From Candidatus Acidiferrales bacterium (GTDB lineage: Bacteria; Acidobacteriota; Terriglobia; Acidiferrales; UBA7541), in the NCBI GenBank assembly GCA_025451835.1, contig JANWJR010000032.1, positions 1 to 50,668 of the forward strand: DNA of 50,668 nucleotides, read 5' to 3'. Of the stretch, positions 26,040 to 34,684 are shown piece by piece (position 1 is the first letter of the stretch; every line of letters starts with the position of its first letter). The notes under the pieces are model-generated. The model worked only from the letters and a program-made list of their open reading frames with translations, searched no databases and was not told the DNA's origin. The translations under genes and the position numbers were made by a program.

Positions 26040-27182
26040 ATGCCGCCAAGTCCGCAGAAATCCGGTTCCGGTATTCACATTGGCCGTGTCTTCGGAATTC
26101 CGATCTATCTGCACACGAGTTGGTTCATCATTTTCGCGCTGATTACACTCTCGCTCAGCCAGCAATTCCGCTCGCAGCACCCTCAATGGACCAACGCACA
26201 GCACTGGTGGCTGGGCATCATCACCAGCCTGTTTTTTTTCGGTTCCGTGCTGTTTCATGAATTGAGTCACAGCGTTATCGCCAAGCACTATCACATTCCC
26301 GTGAAATCGATCACCCTGTTCGTCTTCGGCGGGCTCGCGCAGATCAGCCGGGATCCTGACAATGCGAAACAGGAAATCAACATCGCGATTGCCGGGCCGA
26401 TTTCGAGCCTGTTCCTGGCAGGGTGCTTCTGGCTGATCGAGCAGTACGCCCATGGCGGCGAAATGGTCATCGCGGCCGCGAAATGGCTGGCGTTGATCAA
26501 TCTTCTGCTAGCCCTTTTCAATCTTGTTCCGGGCTTTCCGCTCGACGGCGGCCGGATCCTCCGCGGAATTGTCTGGGGAATCACGAAGAATTTTGCCCGT
26601 TCGACATCGATTGCCGCCCGTGCCGGACAGGTTTTTGCTTTCTTCATGATCATTTTCGGAGCGTGGCAAGCGCTGACCGGAAGATGGATCGAGGGTCTGT
26701 GGACGGCCTTTATCGGCTGGTTCTTGCTGTCGGCAGCGCAGGAAAGTTTTATGCAGGTTGCTTTTCGCGACGGGCTCGTAGGCGTGAAGGCGGTGGACAT
26801 TATGTCCAAGGATATCCCGACGGTCGCACGCGACATATCGATCGAGGAATATTTTCAGGAAGTGCTGCGCACAGGGCGGCGATGCCACATTGTGACCGGA
26901 GCGGGCACTCCCGTGGGTCTGATCACATTGCAATCGACGCGGTCGATCCCGCGCGAGGAATGGAATTCCACCTCGATACAAGCCGCGATGATGCCGGTGA
27001 GCCGCATTCACTGGGCGTCGCCGGAGGAGCCCGCGCTTGGCGTCCTTCAGCGCATGCAAAGCGAAGACGTCAACCAAATGCCGGTCATTTCCGACGGCAA
27101 CATCGTCGGAATCATCGCGCGCGACACGATTCTTCGCGTTCTCCAAACGCGCTTGCAGCTCCATCATCTGTCGGGACAGTAA
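26040..27182 (+). CDS. Site-2 protease family (M50) membrane metalloprotease with CBS domains
   Basis: 380 aa. About six TM segments carry the zinc site: HELSH (His 73, Glu 74, His 77) in the third helix and the third ligand in GFPLDGGR (Asp 169). The C-terminal 130 residues hold two CBS motifs (VKAVDIMSKDIPTVARDISI; MPVISDGNIVGIIARDTIL), often adenosine-nucleotide sensors. This is the SpoIVFB-like class of intramembrane protease, cutting TM segments of regulators such as anti-sigma factors. Substrate unknown; no anti-sigma gene is adjacent. AGGA lies five bases before the ATG. Confidence 0.92.
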   Translation: MPPSPQKSGSGIHIGRVFGIPIYLHTSWFIIFALITLSLSQQFRSQHPQWTNAQHWWLGIITSLFFFGSVLFHELSHSVIAKHYHIPVKSITLFVFGGLAQISRDPDNAKQEINIAIAGPISSLFLAGCFWLIEQYAHGGEMVIAAAKWLALINLLLALFNLVPGFPLDGGRILRGIVWGITKNFARSTSIAARAGQVFAFFMIIFGAWQALTGRWIEGLWTAFIGWFLLSAAQESFMQVAFRDGLVGVKAVDIMSKDIPTVARDISIEEYFQEVLRTGRRCHIVTGAGTPVGLITLQSTRSIPREEWNSTSIQAAMMPVSRIHWASPEEPALGVLQRMQSEDVNQMPVISDGNIVGIIARDTILRVLQTRLQLHHLSGQ

Positions 27183-27308
27183 GGCCCGCCCCGGCGCTGA
27201 GTGCGACCCCATTCAGGGCTCCGGTATTGCTCGTTCGCGAATTCCTCGCGCTGCAGCGTGCGTCACCACCCTGTGCCTATGCACTGAAGGAAAACGTTCG
27301 GAGCTCAT

Positions 27309-27337
27309 TTGGCGTCCAACTGTCTGCCCAGTATAGA
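27309..27337 (+). promoter_or_regulatory. Candidate sigma-70-type promoter of the Rieske gene
   Basis: TTGGCG, 17 nt, TATAGA (a shifted -10 TAGAAT two bases later is also possible). It would start transcription near 27344, 35-40 nt before the ATG at 27381. Confidence 0.4.
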
Positions 27338-27380
27338 ATAGATATTTGCTGAGGCCGCTGCCCGGCCCTGGCTCTTGACG

Positions 27381-27851
27381 ATGACCGAGAATTTATCCAG
27401 CCCGGCACCGGATGTCCCCGAGATTTCCCGGCGCGCTTTTACGAAATACCTAACGTTCGGCGGCATCGCCGCGCTGATCGGCGGACTCTGGGCCCTTCGC
27501 CGCCACTTCCATCGCGGAGGATCCTCGGCGGCGCGCGTAATCGCGCAGACGGAAGATGTCGCGGTCGGCGGAAGTTTGATTTTTCAGTACCCCACGCCAA
27601 ACGATTCCTGCATCCTGGTTCGCACCGGCGAAAATGCCTACGTCGCCTACAGCCGAATTTGCACGCACAAGGGCTGCCCGGTGTTTTATGACTCTTCCCA
27701 GGACGCGCTCGAGTGCCCGTGCCATGGCGGCTTGTACTCCATCACGGACGGTTCCGTGCTTCAGGGGCCGCCGCCGCGTCCGCTGCCCCGGATATTGCTC
27801 GAAGTCCGAGGCCGCGATATTGTGGCGACCGGCGTCGTTAGGCCTGCTTGA
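27381..27851 (+). CDS. Tat-exported Rieske 2Fe-2S protein
   Basis: 156 aa from ATG 27381 (a TTG two codons earlier is possible). The N-terminus has SRRAFTKYLTFGGIAALIGG, a twin-arginine signal that probably stays as an anchor. The cluster motifs are complete: CTHKGC (Cys 94, His 96, and disulfide Cys 99) and CPCHGG (Cys 112, His 115, disulfide Cys 114). It is an electron-transfer protein on the outer face of the membrane. No cytochrome b is next to it, so its partner is unknown. The beta-propeller gene follows after 31 bp and is probably co-transcribed. Confidence 0.9.
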   Translation: MTENLSSPAPDVPEISRRAFTKYLTFGGIAALIGGLWALRRHFHRGGSSAARVIAQTEDVAVGGSLIFQYPTPNDSCILVRTGENAYVAYSRICTHKGCPVFYDSSQDALECPCHGGLYSITDGSVLQGPPPRPLPRILLEVRGRDIVATGVVRPA

Positions 27852-27882
27852 CAACTGTTCAGGAGTTTGACCCGGACTAAAA

Positions 27883-28905
27883 ATGAAACGCTCATCGCGC
27901 AAGACTTTCGGGATCGACTTCGCCACCATCGCCGCTTTGTGCCTGTTCGTCCTCGCCGCGCCGCTCGCCGCAAAAGCGCTCAAGCAAATCGCTTCGATTG
28001 AATTGCCCGGCCCGCCAGGAAAGCGCTTCGACTACCTCACGATCGACTACGACGATAACTATCTCCTCTCGGCCCATCTGGGCGCGGGAATCCTCTACGT
28101 GATCGACCTTGCGACGAACAAAGTCGTAAAAGCGATTCCCAATGTTCCCGGCATTGAAGGCGTCGAATATGTCCCCGAATTGAAAAAGGTTTACACCTCG
28201 GATTGGGGCGAAGACAAAATCGGCGTGATCGACATGCGGACCATGCAAGTCATCAAGAAAATTCCGACGGAATCGAAACCAGACGGCAGCGCGTATGCCG
28301 CGCCGTTCCACAAGGTGTATGTGTCCGACGAGCGCGCCCGCGCCGTGGCTGTAATCGACGTTACCAGTGATGCGACGGTGAAAATGCTGCGCTTCCAGAG
28401 CGAAACCGGAATGCCGCAGTACGATCCCGTTGCAAAAAAGGTTTACGTGAACCTGCAGGATCAGAACGTTTTCGCAATCATCAACCCCGCAACTGACACC
28501 ATCGCCGGACGCTATCCCGTTGGACGCTGCCGCGGCAATCACGGCATGGCGCTCGATCCCCCGCATCACCGGGCATTTTTATCGTGCGAAGACAACAACC
28601 TGATGACCGTCTTCGACCTTGATAAGCATCAGCCGATCGCTTTTCTCCCCATGGCCTCCGACCCCGACGTCATCAAATTCGATCCTGGCCTTGGCCGCAT
28701 ATACGTCGCGTGCTATAGCGGAGCGATTTCCGTCTTCGAGCAAAAGGATCCTGAACATTATCGCAAGCTCGGCGATGTTCCCGTCGCGCACGCCGTTCAC
28801 AGCCTCGCCGTTGATAAGCGAACGCATCGTGTTTACGCACCGGAGCAGGAAGAAGATGGAGTGCCGGTCGCGCGCATGCTGGTGTTCGAAGCCATCACTA
28901 ATTAG
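27883..28905 (+). CDS. Secreted YncE-like beta-propeller protein
   Basis: 340 aa. Signal peptide (FATIAALCLFVLAAPLAAKA), then about seven repeats of the YVTN/YncE type (for example GAGILYVIDLATNKVVKAIP, KVYVSDERARAVAVIDVTSD, GRIYVACYSGAISVFEQKDP). Such proteins are periplasmic or surface beta-propellers of mostly unknown ligand. Following the Rieske gene, it could be part of a redox complex, but no catalytic residues stand out. Confidence 0.87.
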   Translation: MKRSSRKTFGIDFATIAALCLFVLAAPLAAKALKQIASIELPGPPGKRFDYLTIDYDDNYLLSAHLGAGILYVIDLATNKVVKAIPNVPGIEGVEYVPELKKVYTSDWGEDKIGVIDMRTMQVIKKIPTESKPDGSAYAAPFHKVYVSDERARAVAVIDVTSDATVKMLRFQSETGMPQYDPVAKKVYVNLQDQNVFAIINPATDTIAGRYPVGRCRGNHGMALDPPHHRAFLSCEDNNLMTVFDLDKHQPIAFLPMASDPDVIKFDPGLGRIYVACYSGAISVFEQKDPEHYRKLGDVPVAHAVHSLAVDKRTHRVYAPEQEEDGVPVARMLVFEAITN

Positions 28906-28941
28906 AGAGGATTGCGCGCGCGCCCCGGTACAGCTGCGAGA

Positions 28942-28960
28942 ATTTTCACTCGTTGAAAAT
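28942..28960. promoter_or_regulatory. Hairpin or operator ATTTTCA-N5-TGAAAAT
   Basis: A perfect 7-bp inverted repeat with a 5-nt centre, in the gap between the beta-propeller and permease genes. No T-tract follows, so an operator is as likely as a terminator. It overlaps the -35 box of the candidate promoter at 28953-28982. Confidence 0.3.
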
Positions 28961-28982
28961 CGGCGCCTCCCGAAGACATTAT
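28953..28982 (+). promoter_or_regulatory. Candidate promoter of the MacB-type permease
   Basis: TTGAAA (28953-28958), 18 nt, CATTAT (28977-28982): five and four matches. The -35 lies in the right arm of the inverted repeat 28942-28960, which would suit repression. Confidence 0.28.
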
Positions 28983-29057
28983 TGCCTTCAGTGCTCCGCT
29001 TGATTACTCTGAAGAAGTTGTTGCTTCGAAAGTATACGGAACGGCAACCGAAATTTG

Positions 29058-30275
29058 ATGCTCTTCTCCGCTGCATTTGCGATGGCGCTCCGAGCGCTCG
29101 CGCGCAACAAGATGCGCACGGCGCTGACGATGCTTGGCATCACCATCGGCATCGGGGCCGTTATCTGTACGGTGGCAATCGGCCAGGGCGGCCAAAACAT
29201 GGTCCGCGAACAACTGGTGTCGCTGGGGACAAATCTCGTATGGATTGAATCTGGCGGACGAAATGTGAATGGCGTACGCACCGGCAACCAAGCCACCAAG
29301 ACGTTGACGGTAGGCGACGCGAAAGCCATCCAGCGCGAAGTTCCATTGATCTCGATGGTTTCTGCGAATGTGGACGGCTCCGTGCAAGTCGCCTACGGCA
29401 ATCAGAATTGGTACACGCGATTTCGCGGCGTCGCCCCGGAATATTTCACGATCCGCCGGTGGTATCTCGCTGAAGGCTCGGTCTTCACATCGCGGGATGT
29501 GGATCGCATGGCGGACGTCTGCATCCTGGGCCATACCATCGTCACAAATCTCTTTCCAGGCGAAGACCCCGTCGGCAAGACCATACGCGTTTCGAATGTG
29601 CCGTGCTTGGTAATCGGTACGGCGCAGCCGAAGGGGCTTTCCACCAGCGGGTGGGATCAGGATGATTTCGTCATGCTCCCCTACACGACGGCAATGAAGA
29701 AAATCAAAGGCACAAACTGGCTCGACGACATCTTCACCTCTGCAGTTTCGCCCGACGCCATCGCTCCCGCTGAGCAGCAGGTCACACTTCTCTTGCGCCA
29801 GCGGCACAAGCTCCGCCCCAGCGAGCCTGACGATTTTAACATCCGCCATCCGGAGGAAGCGCTCCAGGCGCAGGAGCAGGCCAGCAAAACCTTCACGCTG
29901 ATGCTGGCGAGCATCGCTTCGGTCTCGCTGCTCGTCGGAGGGATCGGAATCATGAACATAATGCTGGTTTCCGTGACCGAACGGACCCGCGAGATTGGCG
30001 TGCGCATGGCCGTCGGCGCAACCGAAGAAGATGTCCAGACGCAATTTCTGATCGAAGCGCTGGTGCTTAGCCTTCTGGGCGGAGCTCTGGGCGTATTTTT
30101 CGGCGTGATCGCTTCTGCCGGAGTATCGCACGTGCTGGATTGGCCGGCCATCGTGTCGCCGATTGCGATTGTGGCTGCCGCAATTGTCTCGGTCGCTATC
30201 GGAATATTCTTCGGCTACTATCCTGCGCAAAAAGCCTCCCAGCTTGACCCGATCGAGGCCCTTCGATACGAGTGA
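29058..30275 (+). CDS. MacB/FtsX-family ABC transporter permease
   Basis: 405 aa from ATG 29058 (preceded by an in-frame TTG). TM1 about 10-40 (RALARNKMRTALTMLGITIG), a large periplasmic domain, then three TMs at the C-terminus with the family hallmark GGIGIMNIMLVSVTERTREI and GVRMAVGA. The end reads YYPAQKASQLDPIEALRYE, as is standard. These permeases are mechanotransmitters coupled to a MacB-type ATPase and often an RND-like adaptor. Neither is present in the neighbourhood, so the partner must be encoded elsewhere. Confidence 0.92.
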   Translation: MLFSAAFAMALRALARNKMRTALTMLGITIGIGAVICTVAIGQGGQNMVREQLVSLGTNLVWIESGGRNVNGVRTGNQATKTLTVGDAKAIQREVPLISMVSANVDGSVQVAYGNQNWYTRFRGVAPEYFTIRRWYLAEGSVFTSRDVDRMADVCILGHTIVTNLFPGEDPVGKTIRVSNVPCLVIGTAQPKGLSTSGWDQDDFVMLPYTTAMKKIKGTNWLDDIFTSAVSPDAIAPAEQQVTLLLRQRHKLRPSEPDDFNIRHPEEALQAQEQASKTFTLMLASIASVSLLVGGIGIMNIMLVSVTERTREIGVRMAVGATEEDVQTQFLIEALVLSLLGGALGVFFGVIASAGVSHVLDWPAIVSPIAIVAAAIVSVAIGIFFGYYPAQKASQLDPIEALRYE

Positions 30276-30368
30276 GGCCCTCCGTGCCGCCTGCGAGCCG
30301 TCCGTGTGATTGCGATGAAGGCCTTGCGGCAGCCGTTAATTAACTCCAGTGCTATATCAAGGATGGGG

Positions 30369-30374
30369 TACAAT
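30369..30374 (+). promoter_or_regulatory. -10 box eight bases before a start codon (leaderless candidate)
   Basis: TACAAT (five of six matches) ends 8 nt before the ATG at 30383. Transcription would start at or next to the start codon. No -35 box is clear. Confidence 0.4.
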
Positions 30375-30382
30375 CGCGGCGC

Positions 30383-30751
30383 ATGCGAATTCTGATCGCC
30401 GATGATAACGAGGTTGTCCGCTGCGCCATGCGTGCGCTGTTGGAAACCCAATCTGGCTGGACGGTTTGCGGCGAAGCAGCGGACGGCCGCGATGCGATTG
30501 AAAAAGCCATCGAGTTACGGCCCGAGCTGGTTCTGGTGGATGTCTCAATGCCGGGTTCCAGTGGCGTGGAAGCTGCAAAGAGCATTCGCGAAAAGCTGCC
30601 TCAGTGCGAGATTTTGCTGGTGGCCGAACATGACGCCAGCGTGATGATACAAATGGTGGCGCTGGCCGGAGCCGGGGGATTCGTTTTGAAATCGCGAATG
30701 GCGCATGACTTGATTCCCGCCGTTAAAGCCGCCAAGCACGCTACCGCATAG
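30383..30751 (+). CDS. Stand-alone response regulator receiver
   Basis: 122 aa, a complete receiver of NarL/LuxR-like sequence: IADDNEVVRCAMRALLE, acceptor aspartate in LVLVDVSMPGSSGVEA, and the KS lysine in GFVLKSRMAHDLI. It stops at the point where a LuxR-type HTH would begin; I looked for such an HTH downstream in all plus frames and saw none. It may be a phosphate shuttle or decoy for one of the hybrid kinases nearby, or act by binding a partner. Confidence 0.88.
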   Translation: MRILIADDNEVVRCAMRALLETQSGWTVCGEAADGRDAIEKAIELRPELVLVDVSMPGSSGVEAAKSIREKLPQCEILLVAEHDASVMIQMVALAGAGGFVLKSRMAHDLIPAVKAAKHATA

Positions 30752-30940
30752 TGCTGCTCTCCAAAATCTCCGCCGAGATGCCTGCAGTAACCTTCTTCGC
30801 CTCCAAAATGACGATTTGTCGCTCTTGTGCTTGGCCTTTGCATACGCAAGAGGCCGGTTTCAGCGAGGGGAATGCAACTCGGCGACGGAAAAATACGTCT
30901 TTATTAGTGCCAGGTTTTCCCTTGGCGGGAGGATGATCGG

Positions 30941-31294
30941 ATGACGAAGAGAATCTTGCTGATCATGGCTGTATTGTTCTTGGCGGGACCGGGAATTCTG
31001 CACGCCCAGAAAAAGCCACTGCGACTCGTATTGTCCCCCGCGTCGACGGTTCCCAGCGCGGACATCGTGAAAAATCTTATTTCCAAGTGTCCCAACGTTT
31101 CGATAACGCTGAATTCGAAACAGTCCGACTTCATGCTGGAGGCGGGCGGCTGGTCCGGCAACTACAAGTTCACCGTGTTCCAGAAGGGAGGCCGAGCAGT
31201 GTTCAGCACCTCAACGGTACTGCTTTCCAACTCGGTGAAAGACGTCTGCCGGTTCGTCAATTCGGCCCAAGCAACTGAAGCAATGAGTCGATAG
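30941..31294 (+). CDS. Small secreted protein of unknown function
   Basis: 117 aa; GGGAGG lies eight bases before the ATG. Signal peptide (LLIMAVLFLAGPGILHA) then a compact domain with ISKCPNVSITLNSKQSDFML, GGWSGNYKFTVFQKGG and SVKDVCRFVN. Two cysteines could form a disulfide. The fold resembles small acidobacterial secreted proteins of unknown role. Convergent with the FG-GAP protein gene (29 bp gap). Confidence 0.75.
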   Translation: MTKRILLIMAVLFLAGPGILHAQKKPLRLVLSPASTVPSADIVKNLISKCPNVSITLNSKQSDFMLEAGGWSGNYKFTVFQKGGRAVFSTSTVLLSNSVKDVCRFVNSAQATEAMSR

Positions 31295-31323
31295 GAGTCA
31301 GTCGGCGGGGCTGATGGCAGGCG

Positions 31324-33129
31324 TCATTTCGGACCAGGGATACCGGCATAACGTCTCGCCTGAGCAACGCCTGTGCCTTCGACGATAGTAAGTATCGAAT
31401 CCACGGGGAGATTCGAAAGGGTTTCTTTGAGGCCGCTGGGCCACCACACCTGGAGAGAATCTACGCGCTCGTGCCCGCCTAGGCCGAAGTAGACGCGCGG
31501 GTCCTGCGCGGACATGTAGCTCATCCCTCCTTTGACTTGGTCGTAGCTGGTCAGGTCACCAGCCACGAGTTTCAAATGCGCGCCATTACCGTCGCGATTG
31601 CTTTTTGTTCCAATCAAGCGAACGCCCAGCCAGTGATTTCCCCGCGCCGCCGGTTCATTCCTGCCGTCGTTGCGAAAAAGCTGCGCATCCTGCCCGTTAT
31701 TATTGACGAGAAAATCGAGCCAGCCATCGTTGTCGTAATCTCCAACCGCGAGCCCGCGGCCTACGCGCGGCGCACGAAAGTCCGCTCCCTGGGTGCGCGT
31801 CGCATCCACGAATGTGCCATCTCCAACGTTGCGATAAAGTTTTTTCTCTTCCGCATAGGTGACCTCCGGGTGATATAGCGGAATATTGTCGAGGATGTGT
31901 CCGTTGATCACGAGCAGATCGCGCCAGCCATCATTGTCGAAATCGAAAAATCGCGCTCCGAATGAGCTGTTCAGAATGTTCGTCTGGCCCAGGCCCGACG
32001 CGATCGTATCGTCGGTGAACGTGCCGTCGCCGTTATTGCGATACAGCCTGTTGAGTTCGAAATCGAGGTGGCTGACGAAAAGATAGAGGAGGCCGTTGTT
32101 CATCACGTCCGCGGCGTCCGCGCTCATTCCGGCTTCCGGGCGGCCGTCCTCACTGAAGCCCGCGCCGGATGAGTAGGTTGCGTCGCGAAACGTCCCGTTG
32201 CCGTTGTTGTAGTAAAGGAAATTTCGCTGGGTGTCGTTTGCGATGAAAATGTCCGGCCAACCGTCGTTGTTCAGATCGGCCAGGACCAGCGCCAGACTTT
32301 TTCCGTCGTTGTTGACCAGCCCCGCCTTTTGCGTCACATCGGTAAATGTTCCGTCGCCATTGTTGTGATACAGACGCATTGATGTACCGTGAAAGCTGTC
32401 GGGGTGACAATACGCGCGATAGCCGGGTTTGTCCTCGCCGCACGATACCGGATGATCTTCGTCGTACTGCACGTAATTGGTGACCAGCAAGTCTAGCTTT
32501 CCATCGCGGTCATAATCGAACCAGCCCGCCGCCGTTCCCCAATTGCCATCGTTGCCGACGCCGGCCTTCGCCGTCACGTCGGTGAACGTGCCGTCGCCAT
32601 TGTTATGAAGAAGCACGGAATGCCGATAGCCGGTCATATATATGTCCGGGTAACCATCGTTATCGTAGTCGCCTACCGCGACGCCGAAGTAAAAAGTTCC
32701 GTCGGCGTGAATCTTGCTGCCTGCGGTCACGTCGGTAAACGTGCCGTCGCGATTGTTGCGATAGAGTGCCGGTTGCGGCGGTTGCGCGGGATGGAAGTAC
32801 GGCGTGTCGCCGCTATTGACGAAAAATGCGTCGAGGTAACCGTCCTGGTTGTAGTCGATCCACGCGACGCCGGCACCCATCGTTTCGAGATACAGCTTTT
32901 CGGGCGATGCGGCGCGCTCGTGACGGAAATGGATTCCAGCTTCGTGCGCCACATCTCGAAACTGCACGTGGTACGGGTTCGCATCCTTCGGGCGGTGCTG
33001 CAAATGAACCTGAGGCTGCTGCGGAACGAAGTGGCGAATCCTGCCCGCAAATAAATCGGAGGTCGCAAGAAGAATCACTACCGCCCCTGCGAGAATGGAG
33101 CCTCTGAGAAACCGTTTGCGCGAGTTCAT
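31324..33129 (-). CDS. Secreted FG-GAP/UnbV (CRTAC1-type) repeat protein
   Basis: 601 aa from ATG 33129, where a signal peptide begins (RGSILAGAVVILLATSDLFA); the frame stays open to 33276 but that extension is not signal-like. At least seven FG-GAP/VCBS-type repeats with calcium-binding loops such as DYNQDGYLDAF, DYDNDGYPDIY, DLNNDGWPDIF and DYDNDGWLDFL, each tied to a RNNGDGTFTDVT strand, then a C-terminal ASPIC/UnbV domain (GNHWLGVRLIGTKSNRDGNG ... YFGLGGHERVDSLQVWWPSG). It folds as a beta-propeller outside the cell or in the periplasm. In this phylum such genes commonly sit near TPR and TonB-receptor genes, as here; the ligand is unknown. Confidence 0.92.
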   Translation of the reverse strand: MNSRKRFLRGSILAGAVVILLATSDLFAGRIRHFVPQQPQVHLQHRPKDANPYHVQFRDVAHEAGIHFRHERAASPEKLYLETMGAGVAWIDYNQDGYLDAFFVNSGDTPYFHPAQPPQPALYRNNRDGTFTDVTAGSKIHADGTFYFGVAVGDYDNDGYPDIYMTGYRHSVLLHNNGDGTFTDVTAKAGVGNDGNWGTAAGWFDYDRDGKLDLLVTNYVQYDEDHPVSCGEDKPGYRAYCHPDSFHGTSMRLYHNNGDGTFTDVTQKAGLVNNDGKSLALVLADLNNDGWPDIFIANDTQRNFLYYNNGNGTFRDATYSSGAGFSEDGRPEAGMSADAADVMNNGLLYLFVSHLDFELNRLYRNNGDGTFTDDTIASGLGQTNILNSSFGARFFDFDNDGWRDLLVINGHILDNIPLYHPEVTYAEEKKLYRNVGDGTFVDATRTQGADFRAPRVGRGLAVGDYDNDGWLDFLVNNNGQDAQLFRNDGRNEPAARGNHWLGVRLIGTKSNRDGNGAHLKLVAGDLTSYDQVKGGMSYMSAQDPRVYFGLGGHERVDSLQVWWPSGLKETLSNLPVDSILTIVEGTGVAQARRYAGIPGPK

Positions 33130-33139
33130 TTCGGGGAAG

Positions 33140-33148
33140 ATATTAGCA
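33140..33148 (-). promoter_or_regulatory. Extended -10 promoter for the FG-GAP/UnbV gene (near-leaderless)
   Basis: On the minus strand TGCTAATAT (TG-N plus -10 TAATAT) ends 10 nt before the ATG at 33129. The mRNA would have a leader of only 2-4 nt. This supports the choice of 33129 as the start. Confidence 0.35.
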
Positions 33149-33371
33149 GGATTCAGAGATACCGCGTTCGCTCCCGCGGAGTGCGCATCAACCCGGCGTT
33201 CCGCGATGGGCCTGGCGGCATCCCGAACGATCCAGCCTGGGACTATAGCAGCTGCGCCGGAAGAACCATTTCGCACTGCCTTCGAGCATTTCTCGAAATC
33301 AGCCGCCCCTTCCGTCGTGAATATTGAATCACGCGCTGTGAAAAATGATTGCCCACAAGTGCAGTTTTTTC

Positions 33372-33400
33372 TTGACTGTACAAAGGGCGGGAGCTAGGCT
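33372..33400 (+). promoter_or_regulatory. Candidate promoter of the nucleoside hydrolase/TonB-receptor operon
   Basis: TTGACT (33372-33377), 17 nt, TAGGCT (33395-33400). The -35 is good, the -10 weak. A perfect TTGACA at 33441-33446 is an alternative -35, but the bases 17 nt further on (GGCTTT) do not make a -10. Confidence 0.3.
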
Positions 33401-33407
33401 ACGCGCG

Positions 33408-33424
33408 ACCTCTACACCAGAGGT
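33408..33424. promoter_or_regulatory. Inverted repeat ACCTCT-N5-AGAGGT, likely operator or leader hairpin
   Basis: Perfect 6-bp arms with a 5-nt centre, flanked on both sides by CGCG, which lengthens the symmetry with a 2-nt bulge. It begins 8 bp downstream of the candidate -10 box, a usual place for a repressor site. Confidence 0.4.
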
Positions 33425-33517
33425 GACGCGTAAATTTGAATTGACAGCCCGCTACAGACTTTTGGCTTTATGTTTGTGCCGTAAGCAGGCAGTTCGACCG
33501 ACGATGCAGGACAATAA

Positions 33518-34624
33518 GTGATTTTTGCGCGTTCAACACGATGTCGTCGCGGCCCATGCTCCGGCGTTGCCGGAATTCTTTCTCTTTCAGCTCTTCTCAT
33601 TCTCGCTGCCGTTCCCACATCCGCTGTTTCTCCCGTTCAGGCTTCCCAGCAACGCAAACAGGTAATCATCGATACCGATCCTGGCACCGACGACGCCCTC
33701 GCCATCATGCTCGCGCTCAATTCTCCGGAGCTGAACGTGCAGGCTATCACGGTGGTTCCCGGGAATGTGACCGCAAAACAGGGGCTCGAAAACGCACTGA
33801 AGCTTGTGTCTCTGGCGAACCGCTGCGACATTCCCGTAGCCGGTGGAGCGCAACATCCGCTTTTCCAGAAGCTGGTTACCGCGGAATTCTGGCACGGCAA
33901 AAATGGCCTGGGAAACGTGGAATTGCCCGCGAGCAAATGCAAACCCGACTCGCGATGGGCGCCCGATCTCATTATCCAGATGATCCACGCGGAACCGCAC
34001 CAAATCACGCTTGTGCCGATCGGCCCGCTCACGAATATCGCGCTTGCTGTTGAAAAGGATCCTTCCATCGTTCCGCTGGTTAAAGGCGTGGTTCTGATGG
34101 GCGGCTCGATTTCCGGCGGAAATGTGAACGCCTCCGCCGAGGCGAACATTTATGGCGACCCGGAAGCCGCGCAAATCGTTTTCCAGGCGGGCTGGCCGCT
34201 GACGATGGTGGGGCTCGATGTGGGCAACATGACCATTTTCACGCATGCCGATGTTGACGAGCTCGCCAAGACCCGCGGACCTGAAAATGATTTCTTGCTG
34301 CGCGTGACAAAGTTTATGGTCGATCTCTCCGAGAAATATGGCTATCCCGGTGCGGCGATGTACGATCCGCTCGCGGCAGGCGTCGCTATCGAACCCACAA
34401 TCGTAAAAACCGAGGCGATGCACGTGGACGTGGAAACGCGCGGCGAATTTACGCGCGGCGAAACGGTGGCAAATCGTCACAACACCGTCGAAAACAACGT
34501 TTTGCACGAAGACCATTACACGATCGATAGCATCCTGCACGTGACACCGAACGCCGAGGTTTGCACGGGCGTTGATTCTCGGCGTTTCATCAAGCTTTTT
34601 ATTTCACGGGTCCAAGGAAAGTGA
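33518..34624 (+). CDS. Secreted inosine-uridine-type nucleoside hydrolase 1
   Basis: 368 aa from GTG 33518, with AGGA six bases upstream; no in-frame ATG exists before the mature part. A signal peptide (about 15-42, GVAGILSLSALLILAAVPTS) marks export. The catalytic/calcium loop IIDTDPGTDDA (Asp 52, 54, 58, 59) is canonical, with VPIGPLTNIA, VVLMGG and the substrate-binding EANIYGDPEAA. The last calcium aspartate is in AAMYDPLAAG, where many relatives have His before Asp. It hydrolyses ribonucleosides to base and ribose. Family members are mostly cytosolic; here it should work in the periplasm. First gene of the operon with the TonB receptor 60 bp on. Confidence 0.92.
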   Translation: MIFARSTRCRRGPCSGVAGILSLSALLILAAVPTSAVSPVQASQQRKQVIIDTDPGTDDALAIMLALNSPELNVQAITVVPGNVTAKQGLENALKLVSLANRCDIPVAGGAQHPLFQKLVTAEFWHGKNGLGNVELPASKCKPDSRWAPDLIIQMIHAEPHQITLVPIGPLTNIALAVEKDPSIVPLVKGVVLMGGSISGGNVNASAEANIYGDPEAAQIVFQAGWPLTMVGLDVGNMTIFTHADVDELAKTRGPENDFLLRVTKFMVDLSEKYGYPGAAMYDPLAAGVAIEPTIVKTEAMHVDVETRGEFTRGETVANRHNTVENNVLHEDHYTIDSILHVTPNAEVCTGVDSRRFIKLFISRVQGK

Positions 34625-34684
34625 ATGCCGCAAGTATGGAATCGACAGCGGTACCGAGCGAAGAAAGATAAAGGGGGATTCACA

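Larger units (their letters stand above)
33130..33517. other. Divergent control region before the nucleoside hydrolase/receptor operon
   Basis: 388 bp between the minus-strand FG-GAP gene and nucleoside hydrolase 1. It holds the FG-GAP promoter, one or two -35-like boxes on the plus strand (TTGACT 33372, TTGACA 33441) and an inverted repeat between them (33408-33424). No gene is seen inside it. Confidence 0.55.

Noticed and set aside
30752-30940. Broken LuxR-type DNA-binding domain after the lone receiver
   Set aside because: No frame downstream reads like a LuxR HTH, so the receiver seems complete by itself and not a broken gene.
33541-34053. Alternative-frame ORFs over the nucleoside hydrolase 1 gene, both strands
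   Set aside because: The hydrolase frame has the family motifs; the others are high-GC shadow frames.
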